From Maribacter sp. 1_MG-2023 (lineage in GTDB: Bacteria; Bacteroidota; Bacteroidia; Flavobacteriales; Flavobacteriaceae), in the NCBI RefSeq assembly GCF_030547005.1, contig NZ_JAUOPN010000014.1, positions 1 through 64,000 of the forward strand: DNA of 64,000 nucleotides. Direction: 5' to 3'. Both the position numbers and the translations under genes were made by a program. Under the pieces are notes generated by a model. The model was given only the letters and a program-made list of their open reading frames with translations, did no database searches and was not told the origin of the DNA. Of this stretch, positions 1 to 8,659 are shown in pieces; the first letter of the stretch is position 1, and every line of letters starts with the position of its first letter.

Positions 1-1724
1 GCAGAAAGGTCTACGGTCAAAGGGATTTCACCGTCATTTTCAAGTGAAATACTTAATAGGTTACCTGTTCCTAAAAGAAACTCATCAACTGTTTGTTCGT
101 CAGTATCAACCAAACCACCATCGGCAAGTTCGTCGATAGCCGCTTGGGTTGTAATTGCAACTAAACCAGAGGTTAAATTGTCATAAGGTACTTCACTAGC
201 ATCTTGATTGTCAGTTCCACCACCGCCACCAGGAGGGAAATCTGCCCACTCGACGGCTCCGGCAATAGTTGTGATCAACACTTGATCTTCAGTTAATACG
301 CCAGGTGCAGGCTCAATTTTTATAGGCGTTACTGCTTCATCTTCAATTGCAAATTCGCCAATATTATTCATGGTAAGATCACCACCTACGGCAACGGGTG
401 TTGGCTCGCTTGCGGCATTACCAACGAAAATGAATCCATCGTCTAAACTTAGATTTCTTTCTGGTATATCTACAAAACCACCATCGGTTAACGAAATACG
501 ATTCCCTACGATAGATAATTGTTGTTCATCTGTATCTACTGTTCCGGCAGGTAAATCTATCCAACCAACCACGCCAGCAGTACTTGTCGATAAAATCTGT
601 GCATTTGCTGGTGCTGCAGCAGCAGGGGCAATATCGAGGGTAGAAATAGTACCATTTACAATGTTTGCCGTTCTAACCGAGTTGTTTGCCAACTTAATGT
701 TAGTAACTGCATTATTTGCTAATTCTTCAGTGTCAATACCACCTGCGGTTACATCTAAGGTATAAGGATTTGTATCCGTACCACCCCCAAAACGTACCAA
801 GGTACCATCCGTAGCATTTAAAATTTCATTTCCAACAATACCATCAACCTCTACTGCCGCCGCAGGTAATGTTATTGTATTACCATTACTTAATGCAATT
901 TCGTTTGTGGCAGGGTCAATACTCAAGGTTTGAAAATACGTAGATAGGTCAATAGTATTTGGGGCATTCTCTATACTAAGAATATTGTCTGTAAGATCTA
1001 ATTGCTGATCATCAGAACCTATTAAAGCACCTAAGCTAATAGTAGAAACTCCCGCAATGGTAGATCTTGCGATTGTTAAAGTGGTATCTAATTTATTGAA
1101 CGTAAGATCGAAAAGCCCGTCAGCGTCTTCCCATTGTACACCACCATTTTCATCTGTGGTCAAAACTCTATTTGGAGTGTCATTGGCAATATTAACAGGT
1201 AATACCCCACCTTCGGCTAATTCATTTGTGCCTACTGCATTTTCTCGTATTTCACTAGAACCTACAGATTCGGAAGCTAATTTATCTTGGGTAATCGAAT
1301 TATCTTGAATATCATCTGGGCCGATACCGCCATCAATAATGTTATCGCCCAAAATACTGTTTTTGGCAACTTCTAAATTAATATTTCCTGCAGCTTCGGT
1401 AATTTCAATAGTACTTCTACCATTTATAATAGGGTCGTTGGTGATAGAAAAGTTTACGGCGTCGCATAAATTAACCCATTGGGTGCCATCGAAATAATTA
1501 ATACACTCGGTATCGGTGTTGTAGACCATACCACCTTGTCTCGGAGTAATAGCCTCCATCTCTAAAGTGGTTACACGGGTTATTACCAGTACTTTAGAAT
1601 TACTTTCAAGTTCTAAAACCGATGAAGCGTCAATATTTTGTGGGTTGTCTCCTATTTTAATTTGTGCGAATGCGGTAGGTGCCGCTAGTACTGTAAATAA
1701 AATAAAGAAAATTATTGCTTTCAT
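1..1724 (-). CDS. Secreted tail-fibre-like repeat protein (3' part outside window)
   Basis: The reading frame is open from an ATG at 1724 to the left edge, giving 574 visible residues and no stop. Residues 1-20 form a clear signal peptide ending in PTAFA before Gln21. Residues 21-95 resemble the N-terminal module of many Bacteroidota surface proteins, with IGDNP, a hydrophobic ITRVTT strand, GGMVYNTD and YFDGTQWVNLC. The rest is low-complexity repeats: units such as DNSITQDKLASES, ENAVGTNELAEGG and NNAVTNIKLANNSV suggest a beta-helical or trimeric fibre, with spaced DDQQLDL/DEQQLSI units. Such repeats also occur in phage tail fibres, but no phage gene lies nearby in the window. A surface or extracellular stalk is inferred; the C-terminus, which would show a sorting signal, is not visible. 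Confidence 0.75.
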   Translation of the reverse strand, partial: MKAIIFFILFTVLAAPTAFAQIKIGDNPQNIDASSVLELESNSKVLVITRVTTLEMEAITPRQGGMVYNTDTECINYFDGTQWVNLCDAVNFSITNDPIINGRSTIEITEAAGNINLEVAKNSILGDNIIDGGIGPDDIQDNSITQDKLASESVGSSEIRENAVGTNELAEGGVLPVNIANDTPNRVLTTDENGGVQWEDADGLFDLTFNKLDTTLTIARSTIAGVSTISLGALIGSDDQQLDLTDNILSIENAPNTIDLSTYFQTLSIDPATNEIALSNGNTITLPAAAVEVDGIVGNEILNATDGTLVRFGGGTDTNPYTLDVTAGGIDTEELANNAVTNIKLANNSVRTANIVNGTISTLDIAPAAAAPANAQILSTSTAGVVGWIDLPAGTVDTDEQQLSIVGNRISLTDGGFVDIPERNLSLDDGFIFVGNAASEPTPVAVGGDLTMNNIGEFAIEDEAVTPIKIEPAPGVLTEDQVLITTIAGAVEWADFPPGGGGGTDNQDASEVPYDNLTSGLVAITTQAAIDELADGGLVDTDEQTVDEFLLGTGNLLSISLENDGEIPLTVDLS

Positions 1725-2017
1725 ACTTAGTGTCTTAAGACGAGAAAATAGTGATAAACAAAAATAGAGTTATCTTCTTAATCCGCTTTATTTATAAGTT
1801 GAAATAATAGGGTAATGGGTTAAAGAACATCTAATGTCGTTGAATGGGGTAGTTTTTATATCGAATTTGAGGTTTTGTTAACCCTGGTAATTACTATCTG
1901 CTATGAAGAAATTAACAAAAATTTATTGACGGGTTCTTTTTTATGAAGATTACAAATCTTTTCTTTATCTTTTGAATGCCCTTTGCTTAGGGTATTATCA
2001 GTTTTAATATACACTAA

Positions 2018-2761
2018 ATGACCAAAAAATTACTTTTCTTACTCGTATTATTTACAACAGTATCAGGCTTTTCGCAAGATGATACTAGACAACCTTTAAG
2101 CGGTTCGGTAATCTATATGAACATTGGCGTACCCAATGAAAATGTAGTCAACGCAACTTCTGAGCGGGCTACAATAACCAATGATCAAGGTTTGTTTCGA
2201 ATTAATGTAAAGGTGGGTGACCAAATAGTTTTTACTGCCGTTAATTACAATATTAAGGTAGTAACTATTACTGAAGAGATTTTAGCCAACAATCGTTTGG
2301 TGGTAGAGGTAAACGAAAAAGTGACAGAGTTAGATGAGGTAGTAATCACCCCAGAACAGCAAGAACGTTTTTTAGAAGTAAAGAACCAAGAGTTTAAAGA
2401 GTACGAATACGAAATTGATCGTGGCACAGAGGTAGATAATATAGCCATGTCTGATTCAGAGAAAGGAATGCAAGACGGATTAAATTTTGTAAATATTTTT
2501 AGAGCCATATTTAAAGCGCAAGATGAGAAGGCTGAAGAAGGGCCTAAATTAAAAGTTAGCGAAGTATTACGTCAAGTATATGACGATTCTTTCTTCGTAG
2601 TAGATTTGCAAATACCTCAAGATAAAATAAACGAGTTTTTGTACTATTGTGATGCTAGAATGCCGACTAAATCTTTATTAAAAAAGGAAAACGAATTTCA
2701 GTTGATTGATGCTTTGGTCAACAATAGTAAATCGTTTCTTAAAGATTTAAATGAGGAGTAG
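2018..2761 (+). CDS. Secreted CarboxypepD_reg-like domain protein (paralogue 1)
   Basis: The 247-aa protein has a signal peptide (residues 1-19, ending GFSQ). A carboxypeptidase-regulatory-like beta-sandwich follows (about 25-105), with the usual LSGSVIY start, a TITNDQGLFRI strand and the closing ELDEVVITP motif. That closing motif is also found in the N-terminal extension of SusC/TonB receptors, but no barrel follows here. The remaining 140 residues are charged and not recognised. The stop lies 11 bases inside the next gene, a paralogue with the same layout, so the two are probably co-expressed and may act together. The likely location is periplasm or outer-membrane periphery. Function is unknown. 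Confidence 0.8.
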   Translation: MTKKLLFLLVLFTTVSGFSQDDTRQPLSGSVIYMNIGVPNENVVNATSERATITNDQGLFRINVKVGDQIVFTAVNYNIKVVTITEEILANNRLVVEVNEKVTELDEVVITPEQQERFLEVKNQEFKEYEYEIDRGTEVDNIAMSDSEKGMQDGLNFVNIFRAIFKAQDEKAEEGPKLKVSEVLRQVYDDSFFVVDLQIPQDKINEFLYYCDARMPTKSLLKKENEFQLIDALVNNSKSFLKDLNEE

Positions 2762-3524
2762 ACTCCTTGTATTTTTTCTTTTTTCTAGTGCATTCGTATT
2801 TGCACAAATAGGTGATTCTAAAAGATTAGAAGGTAGAGTGTATAGCGATGACGGTGACGTTGCCGCGACACATGTACTTAACTTAACTTCTCAAAGAGCT
2901 ACTATTACAGATGAATACGGATATTTTTCAATACCTGTAAGTGTTTTAGATACCTTAGAGTTTTCTGCCATTCAATACAAAAAGAAAATTGTAGTGGTCA
3001 GTACGTCGATTTTTGAAAGTAAGTTGATTTCTGTAGGGTTAGAAGATGCTTTGACCGAATTAGATGAAGTAACCGTAACACCATATAATCTTAGTGGTAA
3101 TTTGTTGGCTGATCTACCTACATTAGATTTAGATCCAATAGTTACAGCATCTACTTTGGGGCTTCCCAATGCATATGTGAAAATTCCGACCAAAGCAGAG
3201 AGAGAGCTTAAAGCAGCCACCGGTAACCCTATTATGAGTTTTGATCCTTTGATCAATGCTATGAGCGGGCGTACCAAAATGTTGAAGAAACGGGTAGAGC
3301 GAAATAAACTTTATGATCGAACAGAGCGTGTAAGAGATTTTTATGCCGATAGTGTTTATGTAAAACAACTATCGATCCCTGAAAACAAAATAGACGATTT
3401 TTTGTATTACTGCGAGGTAGATCCAAGATTTCAACAGATTGTAGATACACATAGCGAATTAGAGATTTGGGAGTATCTGCGACAGAAAAGTTTACTATAC
3501 AGAGAAAATAACGCTTTAGATTAA
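2751..3524 (+). CDS. Secreted CarboxypepD_reg-like domain protein (paralogue 2)
   Basis: This 257-aa paralogue of the preceding gene starts inside it, overlapping by 11 bases. It has a signal peptide (about 1-18, ending FVFAQ) and the same domain, including LEGRVY, ATITDEYGYFSI and the closing ELDEVTVTP. The C-terminal half keeps a shared motif: IPENKIDDFLYYCE here and IPQDKINEFLYYCD in paralogue 1. This points to tandem duplication rather than chance use of a common domain. The central part, with PNAYVKIPTKAE, differs from the neighbour. No catalytic motif was seen and the role is unknown. Confidence 0.8.
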   Translation: MRSRLLVFFLFSSAFVFAQIGDSKRLEGRVYSDDGDVAATHVLNLTSQRATITDEYGYFSIPVSVLDTLEFSAIQYKKKIVVVSTSIFESKLISVGLEDALTELDEVTVTPYNLSGNLLADLPTLDLDPIVTASTLGLPNAYVKIPTKAERELKAATGNPIMSFDPLINAMSGRTKMLKKRVERNKLYDRTERVRDFYADSVYVKQLSIPENKIDDFLYYCEVDPRFQQIVDTHSELEIWEYLRQKSLLYRENNALD

Positions 3525-3575
3525 GCATCTTATCTTTGGCATATGGTTTGTAAAGATGCTTTTAAACAATACAAT

Positions 3576-4082
3576 ATGAAACTTATTAGAACAGCATTCT
3601 TGTTGTTAATAGTTCCCCTTTTTGCATTTACGGCAGCGCATAAATTTTACATCAGTGTAACCAATGTAGATTACTCGGAAAAAGATGAAGCTGTACAGAT
3701 AATTACACGTGTTTTTATCGATGATATGAATGCGGTTCTAAAAGAAAGGTATGAATTTGCTTCGTCATTGGGTACAGATAAAGAATCATCGGTAGATAAG
3801 GAGTATTTAGAAAAATACTTGCGTACCAAATTCTTGGTAGAGATAAATGGCGAAACAGTGAAGTATGATTTCATAGGTCATAAATACGACTCTGATATGG
3901 TCATCTGTTACTTAGAAGTGCCAAATATTCCCCTTAAAACTTTAAAACAAATAGGCATAACCAATGAGGTGCTGACAGATATATATGATGATCAACAGAA
4001 TGTGGTTCATATGAAGGTAAATGGGAAGAAAAAGAGCCATGTGCTAGTGAAATCACGTATTAAAGGAATGTTAAATTTGTAA
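3576..4082 (+). CDS. DUF6702 family secreted protein
   Basis: An in-frame ATG at 3543 would add 11 residues, but starting at 3576 places a clean signal peptide (MKLIRTAFLLLIVPLFAF) at the N-terminus, so the later start is chosen, giving 168 aa. The mature part begins AAHKFYISVTNVDY and continues with ITRVFIDDMNAVL, matching the DUF6702 family of Bacteroidota. These are small periplasmic or surface beta-rich proteins of unknown function and often sit next to an M1 peptidase gene, as here (57 bases to the next start). Family assignment is by recognised motifs only. Confidence 0.8.
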   Translation: MKLIRTAFLLLIVPLFAFTAAHKFYISVTNVDYSEKDEAVQIITRVFIDDMNAVLKERYEFASSLGTDKESSVDKEYLEKYLRTKFLVEINGETVKYDFIGHKYDSDMVICYLEVPNIPLKTLKQIGITNEVLTDIYDDQQNVVHMKVNGKKKSHVLVKSRIKGMLNL

Positions 4083-4139
4083 CAAAGATTAAGATATCGC
4101 TATAAAAACTTTAATTTTCCACCACTAAATAACTAAGAA

Positions 4140-6452
4140 ATGATAAGAGTAAAGTACGCATTCGCGTCTATTTTATTCCTTTTTACCGCTGTAACTTTTG
4201 CACAAGAGGCGGTTACCAAAGAAAAGGAACCTGGGCACACCAACCAGAGTAAGTTTAAACAATTATATGAAGAGTTCGCTACGCCGAACACCTATAGGTC
4301 TGCATCTGGTGCTCCTGGTCCTGATTATTATCAGCAGCAGGCAGATTATGTAATGGATATTCGTTTAGATGATAAGGATGCTAAAATATTTGGAACAGAA
4401 ACTATTACATACACTAATAATTCTCCAGATGATTTAGAGTACTTATGGGTGCAGTTAGATCAGAATGTTAGAACTAAAGATTCAAAAGCAGCTTTAAAGA
4501 ATGGAAGCGGAGTTTCTCTTGGCGATTCACCTGAGAAATTTGTTGGTAATTACATGACTGAGTCTTTTGATGGCGGTTTTAATATCGATTACGTAAAAGA
4601 TAATTCAGGTAAAGCATTACCATTTACAGTGAACTTCACCATGATGCGTGTAGATTTACCTACACCTCTTAAAAGTGGAGATAAATTTTCTTTTGATATA
4701 AAGTGGAATTATAACATACCAGATCATACAGTAAACAGAGCTAGATCTGGATATGAGTTTTTTGAAGAAGACGGAAACAGAGCATATGTAATTGCTCAGT
4801 TTTTTCCAAGAATGGCAGTTTATAATGATGTAGAAGGATGGCAGAACCACCAGTTTTGGGGTAATGGCGAATTTGCATTACCATTTGGTAACTATGAAGT
4901 GAATATTACGGTACCTGCAGACCATATCTTAGATGGTACAGGTGTACTTCAAAACAGAAAAGAAGTATATACTAAAGCAATGATGAGTCGTTATGAGCAG
5001 GCGAAAAAGTCGTATGACAAACCTGTTATCATTGTAACTCAAGCAGAAGCAGAAGCAGCTGAAAAAGGATTTTCAGAGAAAACAAAAACATGGAAGCTTA
5101 AGGCAGAAAATGTTCGTGATTTCGGTTTTGCAACATCAAGAAAGTTCATTTGGGACATGCAAGCCGTTAAATTAGGAAATAGAGATGTTATGGCTGTTTC
5201 TATGTACCCTAAAGAAGGTAACCCATTATGGGAAGAGTATTCTACAAAGGCAGTTGCACATACGTTGAAATCATATTCATCACACACTTTTGACTACCCT
5301 TACCCTAAAGCAATATCTGTACATGCTAAGCGTCAAGGTATGGAGTACCCAATGATTTGTTGGAACTATGGTAGACCAAATAAAGATGGTAGCTACTCTG
5401 ATAGAACTAAATACGGAATGATCAGTGTAATTATTCACGAAGTAGGTCATAACTTCTTCCCAATGATCGTAAATTCAGACGAACGTCAGTGGGGATGGAT
5501 GGATGAAGGTTTGGATACTTTTATGCAGTTTATGGCAGAACAAGAATTTGGAGAAGCATATCCAGCGGCGATAGCGCCAAATGATAAGTATCCATCTAGA
5601 AGAGGTGACCCTGCGAAGATCGTACCTTACATGAGCGGAGATCAAAGTACTATTTCTCCGATTATGTCTAATCCAGAGAATGTATTTCAATTAGGTCCGA
5701 ATGCATATGGTAAGCCGGCAACAGCTTTAAATATTTTGAGAGAAACCGTAATGGGGCGTGAGTTGTTTGATTATGCTTTTAAAACATATTCTAACCGTTG
5801 GAAGTTTAAGCACCCGACACCAGAAGATTTCTTTAGAACAATGGAAGATGCTTCTGCTGTAGATTTAGATTGGTACTGGAGAGGTTGGTTTTATACTACT
5901 GATTATGTAGATATGGCCGTAAAGGATATCAAGAAATATTATGTTAGCGACAAGCCTAATAAAAAAATGAAAGCTTATTTAGCTGAACGTGGTATTCCAG
6001 AATCTAATTTAAGACCAATGGTTTATTTAGAGGAGTTTGATGATGCTAGTATGATTGCTCCTGAATTAAAGGATAATTTACCATCAGAAACGTCAAAAAC
6101 TTTAAAAGAATTTATGATGGATAATATGACTGCAGCAGAAAGAGCAGCGGTTAAAGAGCCAAAGTATTTTTACGAAGTAACATATAACAGTCCGGGTGGT
6201 TTACCAATGCCATTGATTGTAGAATACACATATGCAGATGGTTCTGTAGAGAATGTAACCTATCCTCCAGAGATTTGGAGAAAGAATAGCAAAGAGGTAA
6301 GTATGGTGATATCATCTGCTACTGAGCTAACTGGGGTTAATATTGATCCTAAAATGGAAACGGCAGATATTGATACAACAAACAATAGCTGGCCGAAGAA
6401 AGAGCAAGAGAGCGATTTCGATAAAATGAAGGATGGAATTAAAGGAGAATAA
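4140..6452 (+). CDS. M1 family zinc metallopeptidase (aminopeptidase-like), secreted
   Basis: The 770-aa protein begins with a signal peptide (about 1-21, ending VTFAQ). A beta-rich N-terminal domain precedes a thermolysin-like gluzincin domain. The zinc site HEVGH is at residues 433-437 with the third ligand Glu456 in DEGLDTF, exactly the HEXXH-x18-E spacing of family M1. The usual GxMEN exopeptidase motif appears as GMEYP (residue about 400), the form common in bacterial secreted M1 paralogues. A C-terminal region of about 200 residues contains the WYWRGWFYTTDYVD segment. The enzyme probably cleaves N-terminal residues from peptides in the periplasm or outside the cell. A strong terminator follows at 6471. 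Confidence 0.9.
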   Translation: MIRVKYAFASILFLFTAVTFAQEAVTKEKEPGHTNQSKFKQLYEEFATPNTYRSASGAPGPDYYQQQADYVMDIRLDDKDAKIFGTETITYTNNSPDDLEYLWVQLDQNVRTKDSKAALKNGSGVSLGDSPEKFVGNYMTESFDGGFNIDYVKDNSGKALPFTVNFTMMRVDLPTPLKSGDKFSFDIKWNYNIPDHTVNRARSGYEFFEEDGNRAYVIAQFFPRMAVYNDVEGWQNHQFWGNGEFALPFGNYEVNITVPADHILDGTGVLQNRKEVYTKAMMSRYEQAKKSYDKPVIIVTQAEAEAAEKGFSEKTKTWKLKAENVRDFGFATSRKFIWDMQAVKLGNRDVMAVSMYPKEGNPLWEEYSTKAVAHTLKSYSSHTFDYPYPKAISVHAKRQGMEYPMICWNYGRPNKDGSYSDRTKYGMISVIIHEVGHNFFPMIVNSDERQWGWMDEGLDTFMQFMAEQEFGEAYPAAIAPNDKYPSRRGDPAKIVPYMSGDQSTISPIMSNPENVFQLGPNAYGKPATALNILRETVMGRELFDYAFKTYSNRWKFKHPTPEDFFRTMEDASAVDLDWYWRGWFYTTDYVDMAVKDIKKYYVSDKPNKKMKAYLAERGIPESNLRPMVYLEEFDDASMIAPELKDNLPSETSKTLKEFMMDNMTAAERAAVKEPKYFYEVTYNSPGGLPMPLIVEYTYADGSVENVTYPPEIWRKNSKEVSMVISSATELTGVNIDPKMETADIDTTNNSWPKKEQESDFDKMKDGIKGE

Positions 6453-6470
6453 TTAACAAAATAATTATTA

Positions 6471-6504
6471 AAAAAAGCCTCGTAGTTATACGGGGCTTTT
6501 TTAA
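6471..6504 (+). terminator. Rho-independent terminator after the M1 peptidase
   Basis: An A-rich left arm and GCCTCGTA pair (one mismatch) with TACGGGGC followed by a T-run. It lies 18 bases after the peptidase stop and before tatA, separating the two transcription units. Confidence 0.8.
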
Positions 6505-6523
6505 TTTCGATACTAAACTTGTT

Positions 6524-6531
6524 TATATTTG
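6524..6531 (+). promoter_or_regulatory. Possible -7 element upstream of tatA
   Basis: TATATTTG matches the Bacteroidota -7 consensus TAnnTTTG exactly and sits between the preceding terminator and tatA. No convincing -33 TTG lies at the expected distance, and the leader would be only a few bases long, so the site may be fortuitous. Confidence 0.3.
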
Positions 6532-6544
6532 TAGTATGATTGCT

Positions 6545-6874
6545 ATGTATTCATTATTTATTAGTGGCGCAGAAATTTTCTTCATTATGTTTATCGTAGT
6601 GATGGTTTTTGGTGCCGACAAAATTCCTGATATTGCTAAGGGGTTGGGTAAGGGTATGCGTCAACTTAAAGATGCGACCGAAGATATTAAACAAGAAATT
6701 CAAAAGAGTGCTGACAAGCAGGGTATTGATACAAGCTTTGTTACCGATATCAAAAAAGATATCGATGATATGAAAAAAGATATCAGTTCTGGCTTAGGTA
6801 ATGATGTCAAGAAGCAAATTAGTGACGTTAGCAAGAACATCAATGATGTAACCGGCAGTATCAAGAGAAAGTAA
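6545..6874 (+). CDS. tatA: Sec-independent protein translocase TatA/E-type subunit
   Basis: The protein is about 109 aa and has one N-terminal transmembrane helix (ISGAEIFFIMFIVVMVF). The FG hinge and amphipathic helix FGADKIPDIAKGLGKGMRQ follow, and then a long charged tail rich in Lys, Asp and Ile. This is the TatA/MttA/Hcf106 layout. TatA forms the pore-like component of the twin-arginine pathway that moves folded proteins across the inner membrane. An in-frame ATG at 6536 would add MIA; the start at 6545 (MYSLFISG) resembles homologues more. No tatC is in the window. The gene is 6 bases from the PAP2 gene, so the two are probably cotranscribed. Confidence 0.9.
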   Translation: MYSLFISGAEIFFIMFIVVMVFGADKIPDIAKGLGKGMRQLKDATEDIKQEIQKSADKQGIDTSFVTDIKKDIDDMKKDISSGLGNDVKKQISDVSKNINDVTGSIKRK

Positions 6875-6880
6875 TCTTCT

Positions 6881-7456
6881 ATGTTAGATAAGATTTTACA
6901 ATGGGATCGAGATGTCTTTATCTATCTTAACAGTCTTGGTATTGAGCAGTATGATGCTTTTTGGTCTACAGTAACCAAATTTCCGCCGTGGATTCCGTTG
7001 TTTGCACTTATAGTTGTACTTTTCTTTCTTACGTTTCCAAAACGAGATGCAGTAGCAATAATTTTGACTTTATTAGTTATGGTTGTTTTTGTAGGTACAG
7101 TAACATTTTTAACTAAAAATGTAGTAGCCAGACTAAGACCCAATAATGATGAAGAATTATATACGCTGATTCGGATTTTAAGGAGTCCCTCAGGCTACAG
7201 TTTTTTCTCAGGTCACGCTTCATCTTCCTTTTCTGTCATTACCATAACGGTGCTTTTTTTAAGGAGAAAATTTAAATGGGTTTACCTATTTTATATCTGG
7301 CCTATTTTATTTGCTATGAGTAGAGTATACGTAGGTGTGCATTTTCCTATCGATTTGATGGTGGGTGCTTTGGTAGGCATACTTTCTGCATGGCTGTTTT
7401 ATAGATTGTATGGGCTACTTATTTTACCCTACTTAAATTTAAACCATCGCGTATAG
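6881..7456 (+). CDS. PAP2 superfamily membrane phosphatase
   Basis: This 191-aa membrane protein carries the three PAP2 phosphatase motifs. They are K79-x6-R86-P87, the SGH motif (Ser110-Gly111-His112) and SR-x5-H-x3-D (Arg148, His154, Asp158). Hydrophobic helices separate them. Members dephosphorylate undecaprenyl pyrophosphate, phosphatidylglycerol phosphate or lipid A; the substrate here cannot be told from sequence. The last 38 bases overlap the convergent O-methyltransferase gene, so no terminator can lie between them. Confidence 0.88.
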   Translation: MLDKILQWDRDVFIYLNSLGIEQYDAFWSTVTKFPPWIPLFALIVVLFFLTFPKRDAVAIILTLLVMVVFVGTVTFLTKNVVARLRPNNDEELYTLIRILRSPSGYSFFSGHASSSFSVITITVLFLRRKFKWVYLFYIWPILFAMSRVYVGVHFPIDLMVGALVGILSAWLFYRLYGLLILPYLNLNHRV

Positions 7457-8060
7457 GTAGCAATACTGTTTCTAAAAGCGGATGTTCACTTAGTTTCTTA
7501 TTATAGTCTAATAATACTTTAGTAGTAACATCTTTAGGGTCTAACGGCTCGACCACTTTACCAGACCACAATACATTATCAGAAAGTATAACAGACCCAG
7601 ACTTGGTTTTTGGTAAAACAGCTTCTAAGTATTTATCATACTGTTTTTTTTCGGCATCAATAAAAATAAGGTCGAAAGTAATATCCATTTTGGGGATGAT
7701 GTCTAGTGCATTACCCACATGCTGAATAATTTGAGAACCATAATCACTTCGATCAAAAAAGGAACGCTGAATTTGTTCTAGTTCTGCATTGACATCTATG
7801 GTATGTAATTGTCCGTTTTTTGGTAATCCTTCGGCAAGGCATAAGGCAGAATACCCAGTGTAAGTTCCAATTTCAAGAATATTGGTCGGATTCATCAATT
7901 TAGAAAGCAAGCTCAAAACACGACCTTGAAAATGCCCTGTAAGCATACGTGGTTGTATGACCTTTAAGTGCGTTTCGCGCGTAAGCTCCTGTAATAATTT
8001 AGGTTCAGCTTGTGAATTATCAGCTAAATAGCTTTCTAAAAGAGGTGATAGAAAATGCAT
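7419..8060 (-). CDS. Class I SAM-dependent O-methyltransferase (caffeoyl-CoA OMT type)
   Basis: The 213-aa protein has the Rossmann motif I NILEIGTYTGYSALCLA at residues 60-76. Further motifs are the acidic HTIDVNAE strand and DLIFIDAEKKQY, whose Asp binds metal in the catechol and caffeoyl-CoA O-methyltransferase family. Length is typical of cation-dependent bacterial members, which methylate catechol-like hydroxyls; the natural substrate is unknown. It lies convergent to the PAP2 phosphatase with overlapping 3' ends and divergent from the GNAT gene, 63 bases away. Confidence 0.88.
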   Translation of the reverse strand: MHFLSPLLESYLADNSQAEPKLLQELTRETHLKVIQPRMLTGHFQGRVLSLLSKLMNPTNILEIGTYTGYSALCLAEGLPKNGQLHTIDVNAELEQIQRSFFDRSDYGSQIIQHVGNALDIIPKMDITFDLIFIDAEKKQYDKYLEAVLPKTKSGSVILSDNVLWSGKVVEPLDPKDVTTKVLLDYNKKLSEHPLLETVLLPIRDGLNLSRVK

Positions 8061-8123
8061 GCGTTTCTTTTTGCAAAAATAGGGTTTTAAGCCTTAATTT
8101 AATGAACTGTAAAGAGTAGAGCG

Positions 8124-8594
8124 ATGAATAATGAAATTACGATTAGAGAAGCGGTAAAAAGTGATATACCTGTTTTGTTGCAACATGAGCAAGAAGTGGT
8201 GAAAGCAGAACGCCCGATGGACCCAACAATTAGAGATAGCGGAGTAAAATATTACGATTTAAATGCTTTGATGGAAAACCCAAGAGCAATTGTTATGGTT
8301 GCATGTGATGGCGATAAAATTGTAGCGACCGGTTATGCATTAGAAAAACCGGCAAGAACCTACTTGGATCATGAGACTTTTGCATATTTAGGTTTTATGT
8401 ACACCGATCCCGAATTTAGAGGTAAAGGAATAAATGGTAAAATTGTAAGTGCCTTGCAAGATTGGTCTACAAACAAAGGTTTGACTGAAATACGATTGCA
8501 TGTATATAGTGAGAACGAACCTGCTATAAGAGCCTATGAGAAAAAAGGATTTAAAAGGCATATGATAGAAATGCGTTTAAGAACAAAATCGTAG
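8124..8594 (+). CDS. GNAT family N-acetyltransferase
   Basis: The 156-aa protein follows the GNAT fold: an N-terminal ITIREAVKSDIP strand-helix, the FLGFMYTDPEFRGKGIN acetyl-CoA-binding loop (an R/Q-x-x-G-x-G/A variant, RGKGIN) and the C-terminal EPAIRAYEKKGFKR motif. GNAT enzymes transfer an acetyl group from acetyl-CoA to an amine; the acceptor is not predictable. It lies 65 bases upstream of kynU in the same direction, so a shared transcript is possible. Confidence 0.85.
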   Translation: MNNEITIREAVKSDIPVLLQHEQEVVKAERPMDPTIRDSGVKYYDLNALMENPRAIVMVACDGDKIVATGYALEKPARTYLDHETFAYLGFMYTDPEFRGKGINGKIVSALQDWSTNKGLTEIRLHVYSENEPAIRAYEKKGFKRHMIEMRLRTKS

Positions 8595-8659
8595 TAACCA
8601 ATTATTGAATAGAGTCTATAGAATTATAGGCTTATGATTACTTTTATATAAAATTAGCT

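Noticed and set aside
1-1724. Prophage tail-fibre gene
   Set aside because: The N-terminal signal peptide and a host-type secretion module argue against a phage structural gene, and no other phage gene is visible; kept as an open question only.
370-1767. Plus-strand open frames of 66-131 codons near the left edge
   Set aside because: They are antisense to the long signal-peptide-bearing minus-strand frame, which is clearly the coding strand.
2245-3528. Minus-strand frames opposite the two CRD-protein genes
   Set aside because: They overlap recognised secreted proteins on the plus strand and have no recognisable features.
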